NCBI GenBank assembly: GCA_934668765.1
Contig: CAKUOH010000011.1
Coordinates: forward strand, 1-64,000
Origin: an uncultured Helicobacteraceae bacterium
Lineage (GTDB): Bacteria > Campylobacterota > Campylobacteria > Campylobacterales > Helicobacteraceae
Length of the DNA stretch: 64,000 nt
Direction of reading: 5' to 3'
Shown: one piece after another, positions 17,700-27,384 of the stretch
Layout: each line of letters begins with the position of its first letter
Numbering within the stretch: the stretch's first letter is position 1
Notes under the pieces: generated by a model
What the model was told of the DNA's origin: nothing
The model's input: only the letters and a program-made list of their open reading frames with translations
Databases searched by the model: none
Translations under genes and position numbers: made by a program

Positions 17700-18392
17700 A
17701 TGAACCGTGTGCGTGGAATCTGGGCGGCTTTTAGCACGGCAATCATTTTGCCAATAATTATACTAAATATTTACATTTTTCGCTTTTGTAATCGCCCCGT
17801 GCGCAAGACTAGTCGCATATTTTTTTGGCTAAATGGCTTTAAGATGGAGCGCATCGGCGACTTTGATAAAAGCGCACAGATTTTGGTGCTAAATCATCAA
17901 GGCATTATGGATATAGGCTATTTGGAGGCTTACTATCCGTGGGATATTTGCTGGGTGGCAAAAAAAGAGTTAGGTGAAGTCCTACTTTATGGGCACGCAC
18001 TAAAAGCACCAAAGATGATTTTAATCGATAGAGAGGACAAAAAGTCGCTGATTTATCTTATCAAAGAAGCGAAAAACAAGCTAAATGAGGGGCGAATCCT
18101 AGCCATTTTCCCAGAAGGCACACGAAGCAAGGGTGGGCGTGAGTTTTTACCTTTTAAAAATGGCGCGAAATTACTCATCGAAAAATACAAGTTAAAAATT
18201 CAGCCCATAGTGGTGGTAAATACGCGCAATCTTTTTGATACATCAACGCTAGAAGTGCGCTCACGGAGTGCTAGGGCGATTTGCCTAGAAGCTTATACGC
18301 CAGATTTTAGCAATCCAAAATGGTATGATGATTTGCGCGATAAAATGCAAGAAATTTACCATAAACATTATGATGAAATCAATGGCAGTTAG
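17700..18392 (+). CDS. plsC: 1-acyl-sn-glycerol-3-phosphate acyltransferase
   Basis: This 230-aa inner-membrane enzyme makes phosphatidic acid from lysophosphatidate. The N-terminal membrane segment (AFSTAIILPIIILNIYIF) is followed by the catalytic NHQGIMD motif (H66...D71) and by FPEGTRSKGG near residue 138, which binds the glycerol phosphate. Both fit the PlsC family. The ATG lies 32 bp after the SH3 protein stop, on the same strand. Confidence 0.93.
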   Translation: MNRVRGIWAAFSTAIILPIIILNIYIFRFCNRPVRKTSRIFFWLNGFKMERIGDFDKSAQILVLNHQGIMDIGYLEAYYPWDICWVAKKELGEVLLYGHALKAPKMILIDREDKKSLIYLIKEAKNKLNEGRILAIFPEGTRSKGGREFLPFKNGAKLLIEKYKLKIQPIVVVNTRNLFDTSTLEVRSRSARAICLEAYTPDFSNPKWYDDLRDKMQEIYHKHYDEINGS

Positions 18393-18401
18393 GATTTGAG
18401 T

Positions 18402-19082
18402 GTGAATCTAAAAATCATAGTGTGTGCGCTTATGTGTGGATTGCTTTATGCAAATAGCGCAAATATAGCCGAATCTACCACCGATTCGTCATTGCTAGGG
18501 CGAATGCCAGAAGCAATCCAATCGCCCCAAGATTCGCAAGATTCGTCCGAATCTACCACAAATCTAACCAAAGATTCAAAGCAAGATTCGCGCTCCATTT
18601 TCGCCCCCGCACCCATTTTAGGCGATACATTCGGCGCATTTGCGGTGGGCTATCAAATGCTATCCAAACGCCACTCTTTAAGCGCGAAATACCTAAATCA
18701 CGGCGCATTTTTCGCACTTGATAGAGGGTGGAGTTTTGTGGATAATGCCTTGCTTTTTGGACTTGCTTTAGATGGCAGTGCAGGGGAATTTTATAGTATC
18801 AATATCGGCGTAAAGCTAGGCTATCGCGCACTTTCTGGGCGTATTATCCCAAGTGTTGCGGTAAGCTATGGATTGCTAAATCACAAAGATGGCGATTCGC
18901 AGCATAATTTTCACGGCGCAAATGCTACTTTGTCGCTTTTTACGGATATAGCGCAGGGTTTGGGGCTTGAAGTGGCGTATCGTGTGGGATTGCATACATT
19001 TCACACGATTAAAAAGAGTGATTTTAGGACGAATCTGCATAGTTTTATGATAAATTTTAGATTTATGGATTTTGGGATATGA
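18402..19082 (+). CDS. Small outer-membrane beta-barrel protein paired with a tetraheme cytochrome
   Basis: The frame opens at a TTG at 18396, but a GTG at 18402 starts directly at the signal peptide (NLKIIVCALMCGLLYANS). The 226-aa product has a Ser/Thr/Asp linker (residues about 25-65) that contains a type B repeat and GATTC boxes. A barrel-like domain follows (FGAFAVGYQMLSKRHSLSAKY...) and ends in FMINFRFMDFGI. Its stop overlaps the ATG of the cytochrome gene (ATGA), so translation is probably coupled. I do not recognise the family; the length suits an 8-stranded barrel. Confidence 0.75.
   Translation: MNLKIIVCALMCGLLYANSANIAESTTDSSLLGRMPEAIQSPQDSQDSSESTTNLTKDSKQDSRSIFAPAPILGDTFGAFAVGYQMLSKRHSLSAKYLNHGAFFALDRGWSFVDNALLFGLALDGSAGEFYSINIGVKLGYRALSGRIIPSVAVSYGLLNHKDGDSQHNFHGANATLSLFTDIAQGLGLEVAYRVGLHTFHTIKKSDFRTNLHSFMINFRFMDFGI
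18487..18520 (+). repeat. Type B repeat inside the small outer-membrane protein gene
   Basis: CGTCATTGCTAGGGCGAATG followed by CCAGAAGCAATCC is translated as SSLLGRMPEAIQS in the signal-proximal linker. Confidence 0.7.
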
Positions 19083-19444
19083 AGCAATTTATGCTATTTT
19101 TCGCGCTCTTTTTTAGCGCGGCAAGTGCTGATTGTGGCGGAGATTGCGCGAGCTGTCATTTTAGCATTGATTATAAAGATGAGCGACATAAAATTATGCT
19201 TGATTGCAAAATCTGCCACACGCCTGAAAAGTTAAAATCGCAAATGACTACAAATGGCTGTGGGCGCGACTGCTTTGAGTGCCATAGCGTAAATAAAATC
19301 AACTCTATCGCAATCAAAGAGCATACCGCGCTAAACACCTGCATAAGTTGCCACACACGCCTTAATAACAAGCTTTCGCCAAATATAAACCCACTATTTA
19401 ATAATAAATTGCTAAATAAAAAGCTAACAAAGCCGAAAGATTGA
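19079..19444 (+). CDS. Periplasmic tetraheme cytochrome c
   Basis: This 121-aa protein has a signal peptide (KQFMLFFALFFSAASA) and four CxxCH heme-binding motifs: CASCH (23-27), CKICH (43-47), CFECH (65-69) and CISCH (88-92). Free His residues before the second and fourth motifs (ERHKIM, KEHTAL) could give bis-His coordination, as in multiheme electron carriers. The C-terminal 25 residues are basic and Asn/Lys-rich. It overlaps the upstream outer-membrane protein by 4 bp. It should carry electrons in the periplasm; the partner is unknown. The pairing with a barrel protein suggests electron transfer near the outer membrane, which is speculative. Confidence 0.88.
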   Translation: MKQFMLFFALFFSAASADCGGDCASCHFSIDYKDERHKIMLDCKICHTPEKLKSQMTTNGCGRDCFECHSVNKINSIAIKEHTALNTCISCHTRLNNKLSPNINPLFNNKLLNKKLTKPKD

Positions 19445-19451
19445 GTTTTAG

Positions 19452-19507
19452 ATTGCCACGAAAATCCTGCGGATTTGCAGGGTCCGTAAGCGAATCTCGC
19501 AATGACG
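19452..19507 (-). repeat. Type B repeat, intergenic
   Basis: GATTGCCACGAAAATCC at the left and CGAATCTCGCAATGACG at the right are the outer words of the type B unit, in inverted orientation and with a longer centre. Confidence 0.6.
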
Positions 19508-19713
19508 GGGCGATTCTCCTCAATTTTGTAAAATACATACCTAAATATCTGTAAGATTATAAATCATTAAGATTTGCATTAAAAAACGCAAAAAATTGTT
19601 AGATTTGTAACATTTAGTTATGGATAGTTGTGGGTTGGCAAAAAATTTGCGAATCTATCCTAAAAAAAAGGAAATAAATTTTTATAAATTTGCGGTTTTT
19701 GCTTGATTTGATA

Positions 19714-19743
19714 TTGACATTTGCAATAAATTTTTACTAGAAT
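19714..19743 (+). promoter_or_regulatory. Predicted promoter of the S10-spc-alpha cluster
   Basis: TTGACA at 19714-19719 and TAGAAT at 19738-19743 are separated by 18 bp. The rpsJ ATG at 19790 is 46 bp further. This is the only good -35/-10 pair before 29 collinear genes. Confidence 0.65.
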
Positions 19744-19789
19744 TTCGCCTTTTTTAAAAACTAGGCTTTGCCGTAAGGATATTAAAATT

Positions 19790-20098
19790 ATGGAAAAAAT
19801 GCGACTAAAACTAAAGGCTTACGACCATAGAGTGCTTGATAGGTCGGTTGGCTCGATTGTAGAGACTGCAAAACGCACGGGTTCTGAAATCATCGGTCCT
19901 ATCCCGCTCCCTACAAGGAAGCGAAAATACACCGTCTTGCGCTCTCCGCATATCAATAAAGATTCGCGTGAGCAATTTGAAATGCGAATTCACAGCAGAA
20001 TCATAGACATAATGTCTGCCACGCCAGATACAGTCGATAGCCTTATGGGGCTTGATTTGGCACCTGAAGTGGAAGTCGAAGTAACCTTTATAAATTAA
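19790..20098 (+). CDS. rpsJ: 30S ribosomal protein S10
   Basis: At 102 aa it matches S10, which lies in the 30S head and doubles as NusE in antitermination. [13 protein letters not shown] at the N-terminus and [20 protein letters not shown] in the centre are diagnostic. It is the first gene of the ribosomal cluster, with AAGGAT upstream of the ATG. Confidence 0.98.
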   Translation: MEKMRLKLKAYDHRVLDRSVGSIVETAKRTGSEIIGPIPLPTRKRKYTVLRSPHINKDSREQFEMRIHSRIIDIMSATPDTVDSLMGLDLAPEVEVEVTFIN

Positions 20099-20109
20099 GG
20101 ATTTGAAAA

Positions 20110-20688
20110 ATGGAATTTGTTGTAGAAAAAATCGGTATGAGTAGGACGCTAGGCGAAAAAAGTCAAGCGGTTACGCTACTAAAAATCGTAGATTCAAAAG
20201 TATGTGAATTGCTAGAAAATGGCAAGGCAATCGTGGCATATAAAAAAGGCAAGGCGTTCAATAAGCCACTAGCAGGGCAACAAAAGAAATATAATATCAC
20301 CAAAGAATTTAATCGATTCGCAACTTTGAGTGTGGCAAATAAAGAAGTCGGCAATTTGGATTTGAGTGTTTTAGAATCCGCAAAGCGCGTGAAAGTATCA
20401 TTCAAAACCAAAGGGCGCGGATATAGCGGAGTGATGAGACGGTGGAATTTTCAAGGTGGTCCTGCAGCGCACGGTTCGCGCTTTCATCGCGCTCCCGGTT
20501 CTATTGGAAATAGAGAGTGGCCCGGACGCGTCCAAAAGGGCAAAAAAATGGCTGGACATTACGGCGATGAGCTAGTAAGTGTGCAAAGTGAGATTTTGTC
20601 ATTTGATAAAGACAGTGCGATTATAGTGCTAAAAGGCTCAACTTCGGGCTATGATGGCGCATTTGGGCGAATCCGAATCATAAAATGA
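20110..20688 (+). CDS. rplC: 50S ribosomal protein L3
   Basis: At 192 aa it is slightly shorter than E. coli L3. It has the conserved [20 protein letters not shown] extension reaching toward the peptidyl transferase centre, and [20 protein letters not shown]. It follows rpsJ by 11 bp. Confidence 0.97.
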   Translation: MEFVVEKIGMSRTLGEKSQAVTLLKIVDSKVCELLENGKAIVAYKKGKAFNKPLAGQQKKYNITKEFNRFATLSVANKEVGNLDLSVLESAKRVKVSFKTKGRGYSGVMRRWNFQGGPAAHGSRFHRAPGSIGNREWPGRVQKGKKMAGHYGDELVSVQSEILSFDKDSAIIVLKGSTSGYDGAFGRIRIIK

Positions 20689-20737
20689 TTTTAGATTGTA
20701 GATTCAAGTTAGATTCTAAATAAAAAGGGATTAAAAA

Positions 20738-21355
20738 ATGAGTAAAGCAATAATTTTAGACAAAGATTTTAAAAAATCCGCTGATATTGCGTTGCCTACT
20801 GAATATGCGGAAATTAAAGAGCATAATTTATATTTGTATGTAAAGTCTTATTTGGCGTCTTTGCGCCTAAATAGCGCGAAAGCAAAGACACGGGGCGAAG
20901 TTAGTGGCGGTGGCAAAAAGCCGTGGAGTCAAAAAGGTGGCGGACGCGCTAGGGCTGGGAGCATTACTTCGCCTGTATTTGTCGGCGGTGGTGTAGCACA
21001 CGGACCAAGCAATAATCGCAACTATGACATTAAGATAAACAAAAAACAAAAGCGACTTGCGCTAAATTACGCACTTTATCAAAAGGCAGTGGAGAATAAG
21101 CTCTTTGTGGTGGATTCGCTTGATGTAAAGAGTGGTAAGACAAAGGACGCCTTTAAGATTTTCAAAAGTCTAAATGAACGAAACGCACTCTTTGTAACGG
21201 CAAGTAATAGCGATGAGACTTTTTTGGCGTTTAGGAATTTACAGGATTGCTATTTGGTGGATTTAGATGAAGTCAATGCCTATCTAATCGCGGTTTTTAA
21301 ATGCGTAGTCATCGAAAAAGCGGCGTTTGATGAGCTTATAAAAGGTGGTAAATAA
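20738..21355 (+). CDS. rplD: 50S ribosomal protein L4
   Basis: At 205 aa it has the tunnel-lining loop [20 protein letters not shown] followed by [12 protein letters not shown], typical of L4, where macrolide resistance changes are known in the family. Its stop overlaps the start region of rplW. Whether L4 autoregulates this operon as in enterobacteria cannot be seen. Confidence 0.97.
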   Translation: MSKAIILDKDFKKSADIALPTEYAEIKEHNLYLYVKSYLASLRLNSAKAKTRGEVSGGGKKPWSQKGGGRARAGSITSPVFVGGGVAHGPSNNRNYDIKINKKQKRLALNYALYQKAVENKLFVVDSLDVKSGKTKDAFKIFKSLNERNALFVTASNSDETFLAFRNLQDCYLVDLDEVNAYLIAVFKCVVIEKAAFDELIKGGK

Positions 21356-21636
21356 TGGCAGATATAACAGATATTAAATCAATAATGTATACCGAAAAAT
21401 CCCTAAGTCAGCAAGAGAGTGGCATTATCGTAGTGCAAACTGCTACAAATGTCAGCAAAAATCAACTGCGTGCGATTTTTAATGAATATTTTGGATTTAA
21501 TCCTTTGCGAATCAATTCATTGCGACAGAGTGGTAAAGTGAAGCGATTTCGTGGCGTGAAAGGCGCAAGAGCGGATTTTAAGAAATTCTATATCAAAGTG
21601 CCAGAGGGCGCGAAAATAGAATCGCTTAAAGTGTGA
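21355..21636 (+). CDS. rplW: 50S ribosomal protein L23
   Basis: This 93-aa protein lies at the tunnel exit, where it docks trigger factor and SRP. It shows [15 protein letters not shown] and [20 protein letters not shown] in the expected order. The ATG overlaps the rplD stop, implying coupled translation. Confidence 0.96.
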   Translation: MADITDIKSIMYTEKSLSQQESGIIVVQTATNVSKNQLRAIFNEYFGFNPLRINSLRQSGKVKRFRGVKGARADFKKFYIKVPEGAKIESLKV

Positions 21637-21666
21637 ATCGATAAAGTTTAAGAAAGGACAAAATAA

Positions 21667-22494
21667 ATGGCTATCAAAACCTATAAACCAACAACACCAA
21701 GTAGGCGTTTTATGACAAGCCTTAGTTCTAGCAATATTACCGCTAAAGCGAGTGTGCGCTCTTTGCTTAAAAAGCTAAAAGTAACCGCAGGACGCAATAA
21801 TAACGGACGGATTACTTCGCGCCACAAAGAGGGTGGAGCAAAAAAGCTATATCGAATCATTGACTTTAAGCGCAATAAACTAAATATTGAGGGCATTGTA
21901 AAAGCAATCGAATATGACCCATTTAGAAATTGTCGAATCGCGCTTATTTACTATGCAGACGGCGAAAAGCGATATATTTTGCAACCAAATGGACTAAAAG
22001 TCGGTGATAAGATTTTAGCGGCAAATGAAGGCATTGATGTCAAAGTCGGCTATTCGATGAAATTAAAGGCAATTCCGCTAGGGAGTATTATCCATAATAT
22101 TGAGATTTATCCGGGTGCTGGTGGGCAGATTGCTAGAAGTGCGGGAGCAAGTGCGCAACTTATGGGACGCGAGGGCAAATACTCCATCATCAAAATGCCT
22201 AGTGGCGAGATGAGATATATTTTAGAAGAATGTCGCGCAACTATCGGTAGCATAGGCAATGAGGATTATATCAATATTTCGCTAGGTAAAGCGGGTAGGG
22301 CGAGACATTTGGGAATTCGCCCACAAACGCGTGGTAGCGCGATGAACCCAATCGACCACCCACACGGCGGTGGTGAGGGCAAAACAGGACCAAGCGGACA
22401 CCCTGTTTCGCCTTGGGGAACTCCAGCAAAAGGCTATAAGACAAGGCGTAAAAAAGCTAGTGATAGACTAATAATTTCAAGAAGGAAAAAATAA
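21667..22494 (+). CDS. rplB: 50S ribosomal protein L2
   Basis: At 275 aa it is full length. Landmarks are [32 protein letters not shown], and the C-terminal [16 protein letters not shown] loop with the conserved His residues needed for peptidyl transfer. AAAGGA lies before the ATG. It overlaps the rpsS start by one base. Confidence 0.98.
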   Translation: MAIKTYKPTTPSRRFMTSLSSSNITAKASVRSLLKKLKVTAGRNNNGRITSRHKEGGAKKLYRIIDFKRNKLNIEGIVKAIEYDPFRNCRIALIYYADGEKRYILQPNGLKVGDKILAANEGIDVKVGYSMKLKAIPLGSIIHNIEIYPGAGGQIARSAGASAQLMGREGKYSIIKMPSGEMRYILEECRATIGSIGNEDYINISLGKAGRARHLGIRPQTRGSAMNPIDHPHGGGEGKTGPSGHPVSPWGTPAKGYKTRRKKASDRLIISRRKK

Positions 22495-22775
22495 TGGCAA
22501 GGTCAGTTAAAAAAGGTCCATTTGTTGATGATTATTTGGTAAAAAAAGTAGCCAAAGCAAAAGAAAGTAAGGATAATAAGCCCATTAAAACTTGGTCGCG
22601 TAGAAGCACAATCACGCCTGAAATGATAGGGCTAACCTTTAATGTTCATAACGGCAGGGCTTTTGTGCCTGTGTATATTACCGAATCGCATATCGGCTAC
22701 AAGCTTGGCGAGTTCGTGCTTACACGGACTTTCAAGGGGCATAAAGGCACCGTGCAAAAGAAAATAGGCAAATAG
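22494..22775 (+). CDS. rpsS: 30S ribosomal protein S19
   Basis: This 93-aa protein opens with [18 protein letters not shown] and contains [20 protein letters not shown] and [12 protein letters not shown], all standard for S19 in the 30S head. It directly follows rplB. Confidence 0.98.
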   Translation: MARSVKKGPFVDDYLVKKVAKAKESKDNKPIKTWSRRSTITPEMIGLTFNVHNGRAFVPVYITESHIGYKLGEFVLTRTFKGHKGTVQKKIGK

Positions 22776-22785
22776 GGGAGCAAAA

Positions 22786-23409
22786 ATGAGCAAAGCATTA
22801 TTAAAATACATTAGATTATCACCCATTAAAGCGCGGCTTATCGCAAGGGAGATTCAAGGAATGAATGCGGAGTTAGCATTAGCGACTTTGGAATTTGCCC
22901 CAAATAAAGCAGCAAGAGTTATTTACAAAGTCCTAGCGTCTGCGATTGCTAATGGTAACTATGATGCACAAAGTGTGATTGTAAAATCTTGCAGAATTGA
23001 TAGCGGTCCCGTGCTTCGTAGAATGTCGCCACGCGCTAGGGGCAGGGCAAATATGATTCGTAAGCCCACGGCGCACATTTTAGTAGAGGTTGCCACTGAA
23101 AGTGAGATTGCCAAAGCTAAGGAAATTGCCAAAACAAAGGCGACTAAAAAAGAGATAGTAAACAAAGAAAGTAAAAAAGTAAGCACAAAAGTTGCAAGTG
23201 CTAAATCTAGTAGTAAATCTACAAAAGCCATAATTAAAGCACCTAAAAAAGAAATTATGAAAGTAGAAAAGGCAGAAAACGCAAAAACTACCAAAGATTC
23301 AAAGGCTACAAAGCCCAAAGCACCAAAAGTATCAAGCGTAGAAAAAGCGACCAAAAAACCAAGCACAACTAAAACAAAAGCAACTAAAAATAAAGATGAG
23401 GACAAGTAA
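22786..23409 (+). CDS. rplV: 50S ribosomal protein L22 with long basic C-terminal tail
   Basis: Residues 1-105 are a normal L22: [19 protein letters not shown], then [18 protein letters not shown] with the loop that lines the exit tunnel. L22 is normally about 110-122 aa. This protein has 207 aa, with about 97 extra residues made almost only of Lys, Ala, Thr, Ser and Glu and no aromatic residue, likely disordered and solvent-exposed or RNA-binding. The tail is in frame, has no stop, and ends one base before the rpsC start, so it is not a fusion with another gene. Its function is unknown. Confidence 0.95.
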   Translation: MSKALLKYIRLSPIKARLIAREIQGMNAELALATLEFAPNKAARVIYKVLASAIANGNYDAQSVIVKSCRIDSGPVLRRMSPRARGRANMIRKPTAHILVEVATESEIAKAKEIAKTKATKKEIVNKESKKVSTKVASAKSSSKSTKAIIKAPKKEIMKVEKAENAKTTKDSKATKPKAPKVSSVEKATKKPSTTKTKATKNKDEDK

Positions 23410-24105
23410 ATGGGACAAAAAGTCAATCCAATCGGTCTTAGATTAGGCATCAATAGAAATTGGACATCACGATGGTTTCCATCGCAAAAGGTTGCGCCTT
23501 TTAATATTGGCGAGGATCATAAGATTCGCAAGTTTATCAAAAAAGAGCTTTACTATGCGGGGATTAGCGAGATTATCATCGAGCGCACCACAAAAAAAAT
23601 CAAAATCACCGTAATTGCAGCGCGTCCGGGGCTAATCATAGGCAAAAAAGGTGCGGATATTGAAAAAATCAAAGAATCACTTAAAAAATTAGTCCAAAAA
23701 GATGTTGCCATAAATATCAAAGAAGTCAAAAAACCGCAATCAAACGCACAATTAGCCGCTGAAAATGTCGCTATGCAGTTAGGGCGTAGGGTTGCATTTA
23801 GACGCGCAATGAAAAAAGTAATGCAAAGCGCGATGAAGTCTGGCGCGAAAGGTATTAAAGTTAAAGTCGCTGGGCGTTTGGCGGGAGCTGAAATGGCTAG
23901 GACGGAGTGGTATATGGAGGGCAGAGTGCCACTTCATACGCTCCGTGCGAAAATCGACTATGGATTCGCAGAGGCGATGACGACTTTTGGGATTATCGGC
24001 GTGAAAGTGTGGATTTTCAAAGGCGAGATTTTGCAAAAAGGCATTCAAGTAGAGAAAAAAGACTCCGAAGTTGAAGTCCGCAAAAAACGAGCAAGAGATA
24101 AGTAA
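23410..24105 (+). CDS. rpsC: 30S ribosomal protein S3
   Basis: At 231 aa it has [20 protein letters not shown], the KH domain with [17 protein letters not shown], and [20 protein letters not shown]3 contributes to mRNA entry and helicase activity of the 30S. The ATG immediately follows the rplV stop. Confidence 0.98.
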   Translation: MGQKVNPIGLRLGINRNWTSRWFPSQKVAPFNIGEDHKIRKFIKKELYYAGISEIIIERTTKKIKITVIAARPGLIIGKKGADIEKIKESLKKLVQKDVAINIKEVKKPQSNAQLAAENVAMQLGRRVAFRRAMKKVMQSAMKSGAKGIKVKVAGRLAGAEMARTEWYMEGRVPLHTLRAKIDYGFAEAMTTFGIIGVKVWIFKGEILQKGIQVEKKDSEVEVRKKRARDK

Positions 24106-24125
24106 AATAAAGAGAGGATTAAGCT

Positions 24126-24551
24126 ATGTTAATGCCTAAAAAGACAAAATATAGAAAGCAAATGAAAGGGCGCAATCGTGGCAAAGCTACTCGTGGCAAT
24201 AAAATTGCGTTTGGCGATATTGCCATCAAAGCTGTGGAGGCGGGGCGCATTGATTCGCGTCAAATTGAGGCAGCTAGGATTGCGATGACAAGGCATATCA
24301 AAAGGACAGGAAAAATTTGGATTCGCGTTTTCCCTGATAAGCCTATCACTGCAAAGCCACTTGAAACGCGTATGGGTAAAGGTAAGGGTGCTGTTGAAAA
24401 ATGGGTTATGAATATCAAGCCGGGACGAATCATCTATGAAATGGTGGGCGTTGAGGAAAATTTGGCTAGAGCGGCTTTGGCACTAGCGCAAAGCAAACTC
24501 CCATTTAAGACAAAAATCATAACAAGCGAGAGTGAAAATGAAATCTACTGA
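24126..24551 (+). CDS. rplP: 50S ribosomal protein L16
   Basis: This 141-aa protein begins [19 protein letters not shown] and includes [17 protein letters not shown] [13 protein letters not shown] and [14 protein letters not shown] [13 protein letters not shown], as expected for L16 near the A-site tRNA. Its end overlaps rpmC by 14 bp. Confidence 0.97.
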   Translation: MLMPKKTKYRKQMKGRNRGKATRGNKIAFGDIAIKAVEAGRIDSRQIEAARIAMTRHIKRTGKIWIRVFPDKPITAKPLETRMGKGKGAVEKWVMNIKPGRIIYEMVGVEENLARAALALAQSKLPFKTKIITSESENEIY

Positions 24552-24753
24552 TGTATTGAAATTTAAAGATATAAAAGACAAAGATATTAAAGAATTGCAG
24601 TCGCTTTTAAAAGAAAAAAAGCTCAAACTTTTTGAATTGCGATTGCAGTTAAAAACTATGCAGCTGACGGATTTCGCACAGATTTCTGTGGTTCGCAAAG
24701 AGATTGCACGAATCAATACGGCGATTTCGGCTAAAAGCGCAAGTGCAAGTTGA
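24538..24753 (+). CDS. rpmC: 50S ribosomal protein L29
   Basis: The ATG at 24538 gives 71 aa ([20 protein letters not shown]...). A GTG six bases earlier is also open but less likely. It is a small two-helix protein at the tunnel exit; [12 protein letters not shown] and [12 protein letters not shown] match the family. It starts inside the rplP 3' end. Confidence 0.94.
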   Translation: MKSTDVLKFKDIKDKDIKELQSLLKEKKLKLFELRLQLKTMQLTDFAQISVVRKEIARINTAISAKSASAS

Positions 24754-24767
24754 AAAAGGAAGTAAAA

Positions 24768-25031
24768 ATGAGCGAGAAAAAATCTTTCAAACGGCTAATT
24801 CAAGGCAAAGTCATAAAGAAAAGTGGCGATAAGAGTTTTAGCGTATTGGTTGAGCGAAAAGTGCTTCACCCAAAATATCGCAAGATTGTCAAGCGATTCA
24901 AAAAATACATTATCCACGATGAGAATAATTCGTGCAAAGTGGGCGATGTGATTGAGGCAATCGAATGCAAACCCATTTCTAAAAACAAAGCATTCAAGCT
25001 AAATAAAACCATAAGCGCGGGAGTTGAGTGA
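24768..25031 (+). CDS. rpsQ: 30S ribosomal protein S17
   Basis: The ATG at 24768, preceded by AAAGGAAG, gives 87 aa. The frame is open from a TTG at 24750, but that overlaps rpmC and lacks a site. [20 protein letters not shown] and [17 protein letters not shown] are S17 signatures. Its stop overlaps the rplN ATG. Confidence 0.96.
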   Translation: MSEKKSFKRLIQGKVIKKSGDKSFSVLVERKVLHPKYRKIVKRFKKYIIHDENNSCKVGDVIEAIECKPISKNKAFKLNKTISAGVE

Positions 25032-25399
25032 TGATTCAAAGTTTTACTAGAATGAATGTAGCCGATAATAGTGGCGCAAAAGAATTGATGTGTATTAAGG
25101 TTTTGGGCGGTAGTCATAGGCGATATGCGTCTCTTGGCGATGTGATTGTAGCAAGCGTAAAAAAGGCGATACCAAATGGCAAAGTCAAAAAAGGCGATGT
25201 TGTAAAAGCCGTGATTGTCCGCACAAAAAAAGAGATTCATAGGGATAATGGTTCATCGGTGCGATTTGATGATAATGCCGCTGTGATTTTGGATGCTAAA
25301 AAAGAGCCAATCGGCACACGAATCTTTGGTCCTGTGGGTAGAGAAGTGCGCTATGCAAACTTTATGAAAATCGTTTCATTAGCACCAGAAGTGCTGTAA
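25031..25399 (+). CDS. rplN: 50S ribosomal protein L14
   Basis: The ATG at 25031, inside the rpsQ stop (TGATG), gives 122 aa starting [20 protein letters not shown], the usual L14 N-terminus. [23 protein letters not shown] ends the protein in the usual way. It contacts 16S rRNA in an intersubunit bridge. Confidence 0.97.
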   Translation: MIQSFTRMNVADNSGAKELMCIKVLGGSHRRYASLGDVIVASVKKAIPNGKVKKGDVVKAVIVRTKKEIHRDNGSSVRFDDNAAVILDAKKEPIGTRIFGPVGREVRYANFMKIVSLAPEVL

Positions 25400-25411
25400 G
25401 TGAGGTAAGAG

Positions 25412-25636
25412 ATGATTAAATTTGCTATCAAAAAAAATGATATGGTAAAGATTATCACAGGCGATGACAAGGGCAAGGAAGCGAAAGTTTTGCAGGTTTT
25501 GCCTAAAAAATCGCAAGTGATAGTTGAGGGTTGCAATGTCGTCAAAAAGGCGATTAAACCCACCGATGACAATCCAAAAGGTGGATTTATCACAAAAGAA
25601 AAGCCCATTCATATATCAAATGTTAAAAAGCTGTAA
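25412..25636 (+). CDS. rplX: 50S ribosomal protein L24
   Basis: At 74 aa it is a short KOW-domain L24 ([20 protein letters not shown]) that starts 50S assembly. It ends HISNVKKL, somewhat shorter than the 103 aa of E. coli but usual for this phylum as I recall. Confidence 0.95.
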   Translation: MIKFAIKKNDMVKIITGDDKGKEAKVLQVLPKKSQVIVEGCNVVKKAIKPTDDNPKGGFITKEKPIHISNVKKL

Positions 25637-25645
25637 GGAAGTAAA

Positions 25646-26191
25646 ATGTATCAATTAAAAGAGCTTTATGCAACAGAAATTAAATCAAAATTGATGAAAG
25701 AATTTGACTTTAAAAATCCTATGCTTGTCCCCAAAATCGAAAAGATTGTGATAAGCGTGGGTGCAGGAGATTATGCCAAAGATGCGAAAATTATCCAAAA
25801 TATCGCCGATACGATTTCACTAATCGCAGGGCAGAAGGCAATCATTACTCACGCCAAAAAATCTGTGGCGGGATTTAAAATGCGTGAGGGAATGCCAATG
25901 GGCGTGAAAGTAACGCTTCGAGGCAAAAAAATGTTCAATTTTTTAGAAAAGCTAATTGTCATTTCTTTGCCACGAGTGAAAGATTTTCGCGGGATTCCAC
26001 GCAATGGATTTGATGGCAGGGGCAATTATAACTTTGGGATTAAAGAGCAACTCATTTTCCCTGAAGTGGTGTATGATGACATTATGGTTACGCACGGAAT
26101 GAATATTACGATTGTAACTTCGGCAAATAACGACAAAGAGGCATTTAAGTTACTTGAATCATTCGGTATGCCTTTTGCAAAAGGGAGATAA
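25646..26191 (+). CDS. rplE: 50S ribosomal protein L5
   Basis: At 181 aa it contains [40 protein letters not shown] and RDFRGI-type [20 protein letters not shown]. It binds 5S rRNA and the P-site tRNA. TAAGGAAG precedes the ATG. Confidence 0.98.
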   Translation: MYQLKELYATEIKSKLMKEFDFKNPMLVPKIEKIVISVGAGDYAKDAKIIQNIADTISLIAGQKAIITHAKKSVAGFKMREGMPMGVKVTLRGKKMFNFLEKLIVISLPRVKDFRGIPRNGFDGRGNYNFGIKEQLIFPEVVYDDIMVTHGMNITIVTSANNDKEAFKLLESFGMPFAKGR

Positions 26192-26193
26192 AT

Positions 26194-26379
26194 ATGGCAA
26201 AAAAATCAATGATTGCAAAAAATGGACGCAAGGCGAAATTTAGCGCACGAGCTTATAGTAGGTGTCAAATCTGCGGACGCCCAAAGTCTGTGTATAGAGA
26301 CTTCAAGTTATGCAGGGTTTGTTTGCGAAAAATGGGGAGCGAGGGCTTAATCCCCGGACTTCGCAAGTCTAGCTGGTAA
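26194..26379 (+). CDS. rpsN: 30S ribosomal protein S14, zinc-binding short form
   Basis: At 61 aa it is the short S14 type with four zinc cysteines (CQIC and CRVC) in the order seen in C+ paralogs. [20 protein letters not shown] and [11 protein letters not shown] are diagnostic. It lies 2 bp after rplE. Confidence 0.97.
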   Translation: MAKKSMIAKNGRKAKFSARAYSRCQICGRPKSVYRDFKLCRVCLRKMGSEGLIPGLRKSSW

Positions 26380-26402
26380 GCAAAAAGCAAAAAGGAAAAA
26401 AT

Positions 26403-26798
26403 ATGGTAAATGATATAATTGCAGATTCAATCACTAGGATTAGAAATGCGTCTATGAGGCGATTAGAGCATACGAATCTATATTATGCCAAAATTGTCGT
26501 CTCTATTTTGGAAGTATTTAAAAGCAAGGGATTTATTAAGGATTACCGCGTGAATAATAAGGACGGCAAACAAGATATTACCGTGATTTTGGGCTATGAT
26601 GAAAATGGCAAGTCGCTAATTAGCGAGTTAAGGCGCATTAGCAAACCTGGACGCCGAATCTATAAGTCGCGCGATGAGTTAAAACGCTTTAAAAACGGCT
26701 ATGGCACGATTGTGGTTAGCACAAGCAAAGGCGTGATTGCAAATGACGAAGCCTACAAAAATAATGTCGGCGGCGAAGCACTTTGCAGTATTTGGTAG
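26403..26798 (+). CDS. rpsH: 30S ribosomal protein S8
   Basis: At 131 aa it has [18 protein letters not shown] and [20 protein letters not shown] with a final [10 protein letters not shown]8 organises the central domain of 16S rRNA. AAAGGAAA precedes the ATG. Confidence 0.98.
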   Translation: MVNDIIADSITRIRNASMRRLEHTNLYYAKIVVSILEVFKSKGFIKDYRVNNKDGKQDITVILGYDENGKSLISELRRISKPGRRIYKSRDELKRFKNGYGTIVVSTSKGVIANDEAYKNNVGGEALCSIW

Positions 26799-26807
26799 GA
26801 GGAAATT

Positions 26808-27353
26808 ATGTCAAGAATTGGTAAGCAGTCAATCACTATCCCAAAGGGTTTAGAAGTCGCTGTGCAAGGCTCTAAAATCATTTTCAAAAGTCCAAAATCG
26901 CAAAAAGAGTTAGAGACGCACAATCGCGTAAATATCTCTTTAAAAGATGGTGTTTTAAGCTTTGGGCTAAAAGAAGATTCAAGCGAAGGTTTGAATCTAA
27001 ACGCATTTTGGGGGACTTATCGCGCTTTGGCAAATAATATCGTTATCGGGCTAACAAGTGGCTTTAGCAAACAGCTTGAAATTAACGGCGTGGGCTACAA
27101 AGCAGCGGTAAAAGGCAAGATTTTGGAGCTAAGTTTAGGCTTTTCGCACCCGATAAATTATGAGATTCCAGATGGTGTAGAGGTAAATATTGACAAAAAT
27201 ATCATCACACTAAAAGGCAATGACAAGCAACAAATCGGGCAGATTGCTTCCGAGATTCGCGCATTTCGTCCGCCAGAGCCTTACAAAGGCAAAGGCGTGA
27301 AATATGTCGAAGAAACGATTTTACGCAAAGCAGGAAAAACAGCCAAAAAGTAA
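26808..27353 (+). CDS. rplF: 50S ribosomal protein L6
   Basis: At 181 aa it has [36 protein letters not shown] and the C-terminal [21 protein letters not shown]6 lies near the factor-binding site. GGAGG precedes the ATG. Confidence 0.98.
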   Translation: MSRIGKQSITIPKGLEVAVQGSKIIFKSPKSQKELETHNRVNISLKDGVLSFGLKEDSSEGLNLNAFWGTYRALANNIVIGLTSGFSKQLEINGVGYKAAVKGKILELSLGFSHPINYEIPDGVEVNIDKNIITLKGNDKQQIGQIASEIRAFRPPEPYKGKGVKYVEETILRKAGKTAKK

Positions 27354-27384
27354 AAGTGGCTAAAAAATTAAGTGAGGTTATAAA

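Larger units (their letters stand above)
19445..19789. other. 345-bp gap before the ribosomal cluster: repeat and promoter
   Basis: It contains a type B copy at 19452-19507 and then AT-rich DNA ending in the predicted ribosomal promoter. No gene or clear terminator is visible. Confidence 0.7.
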
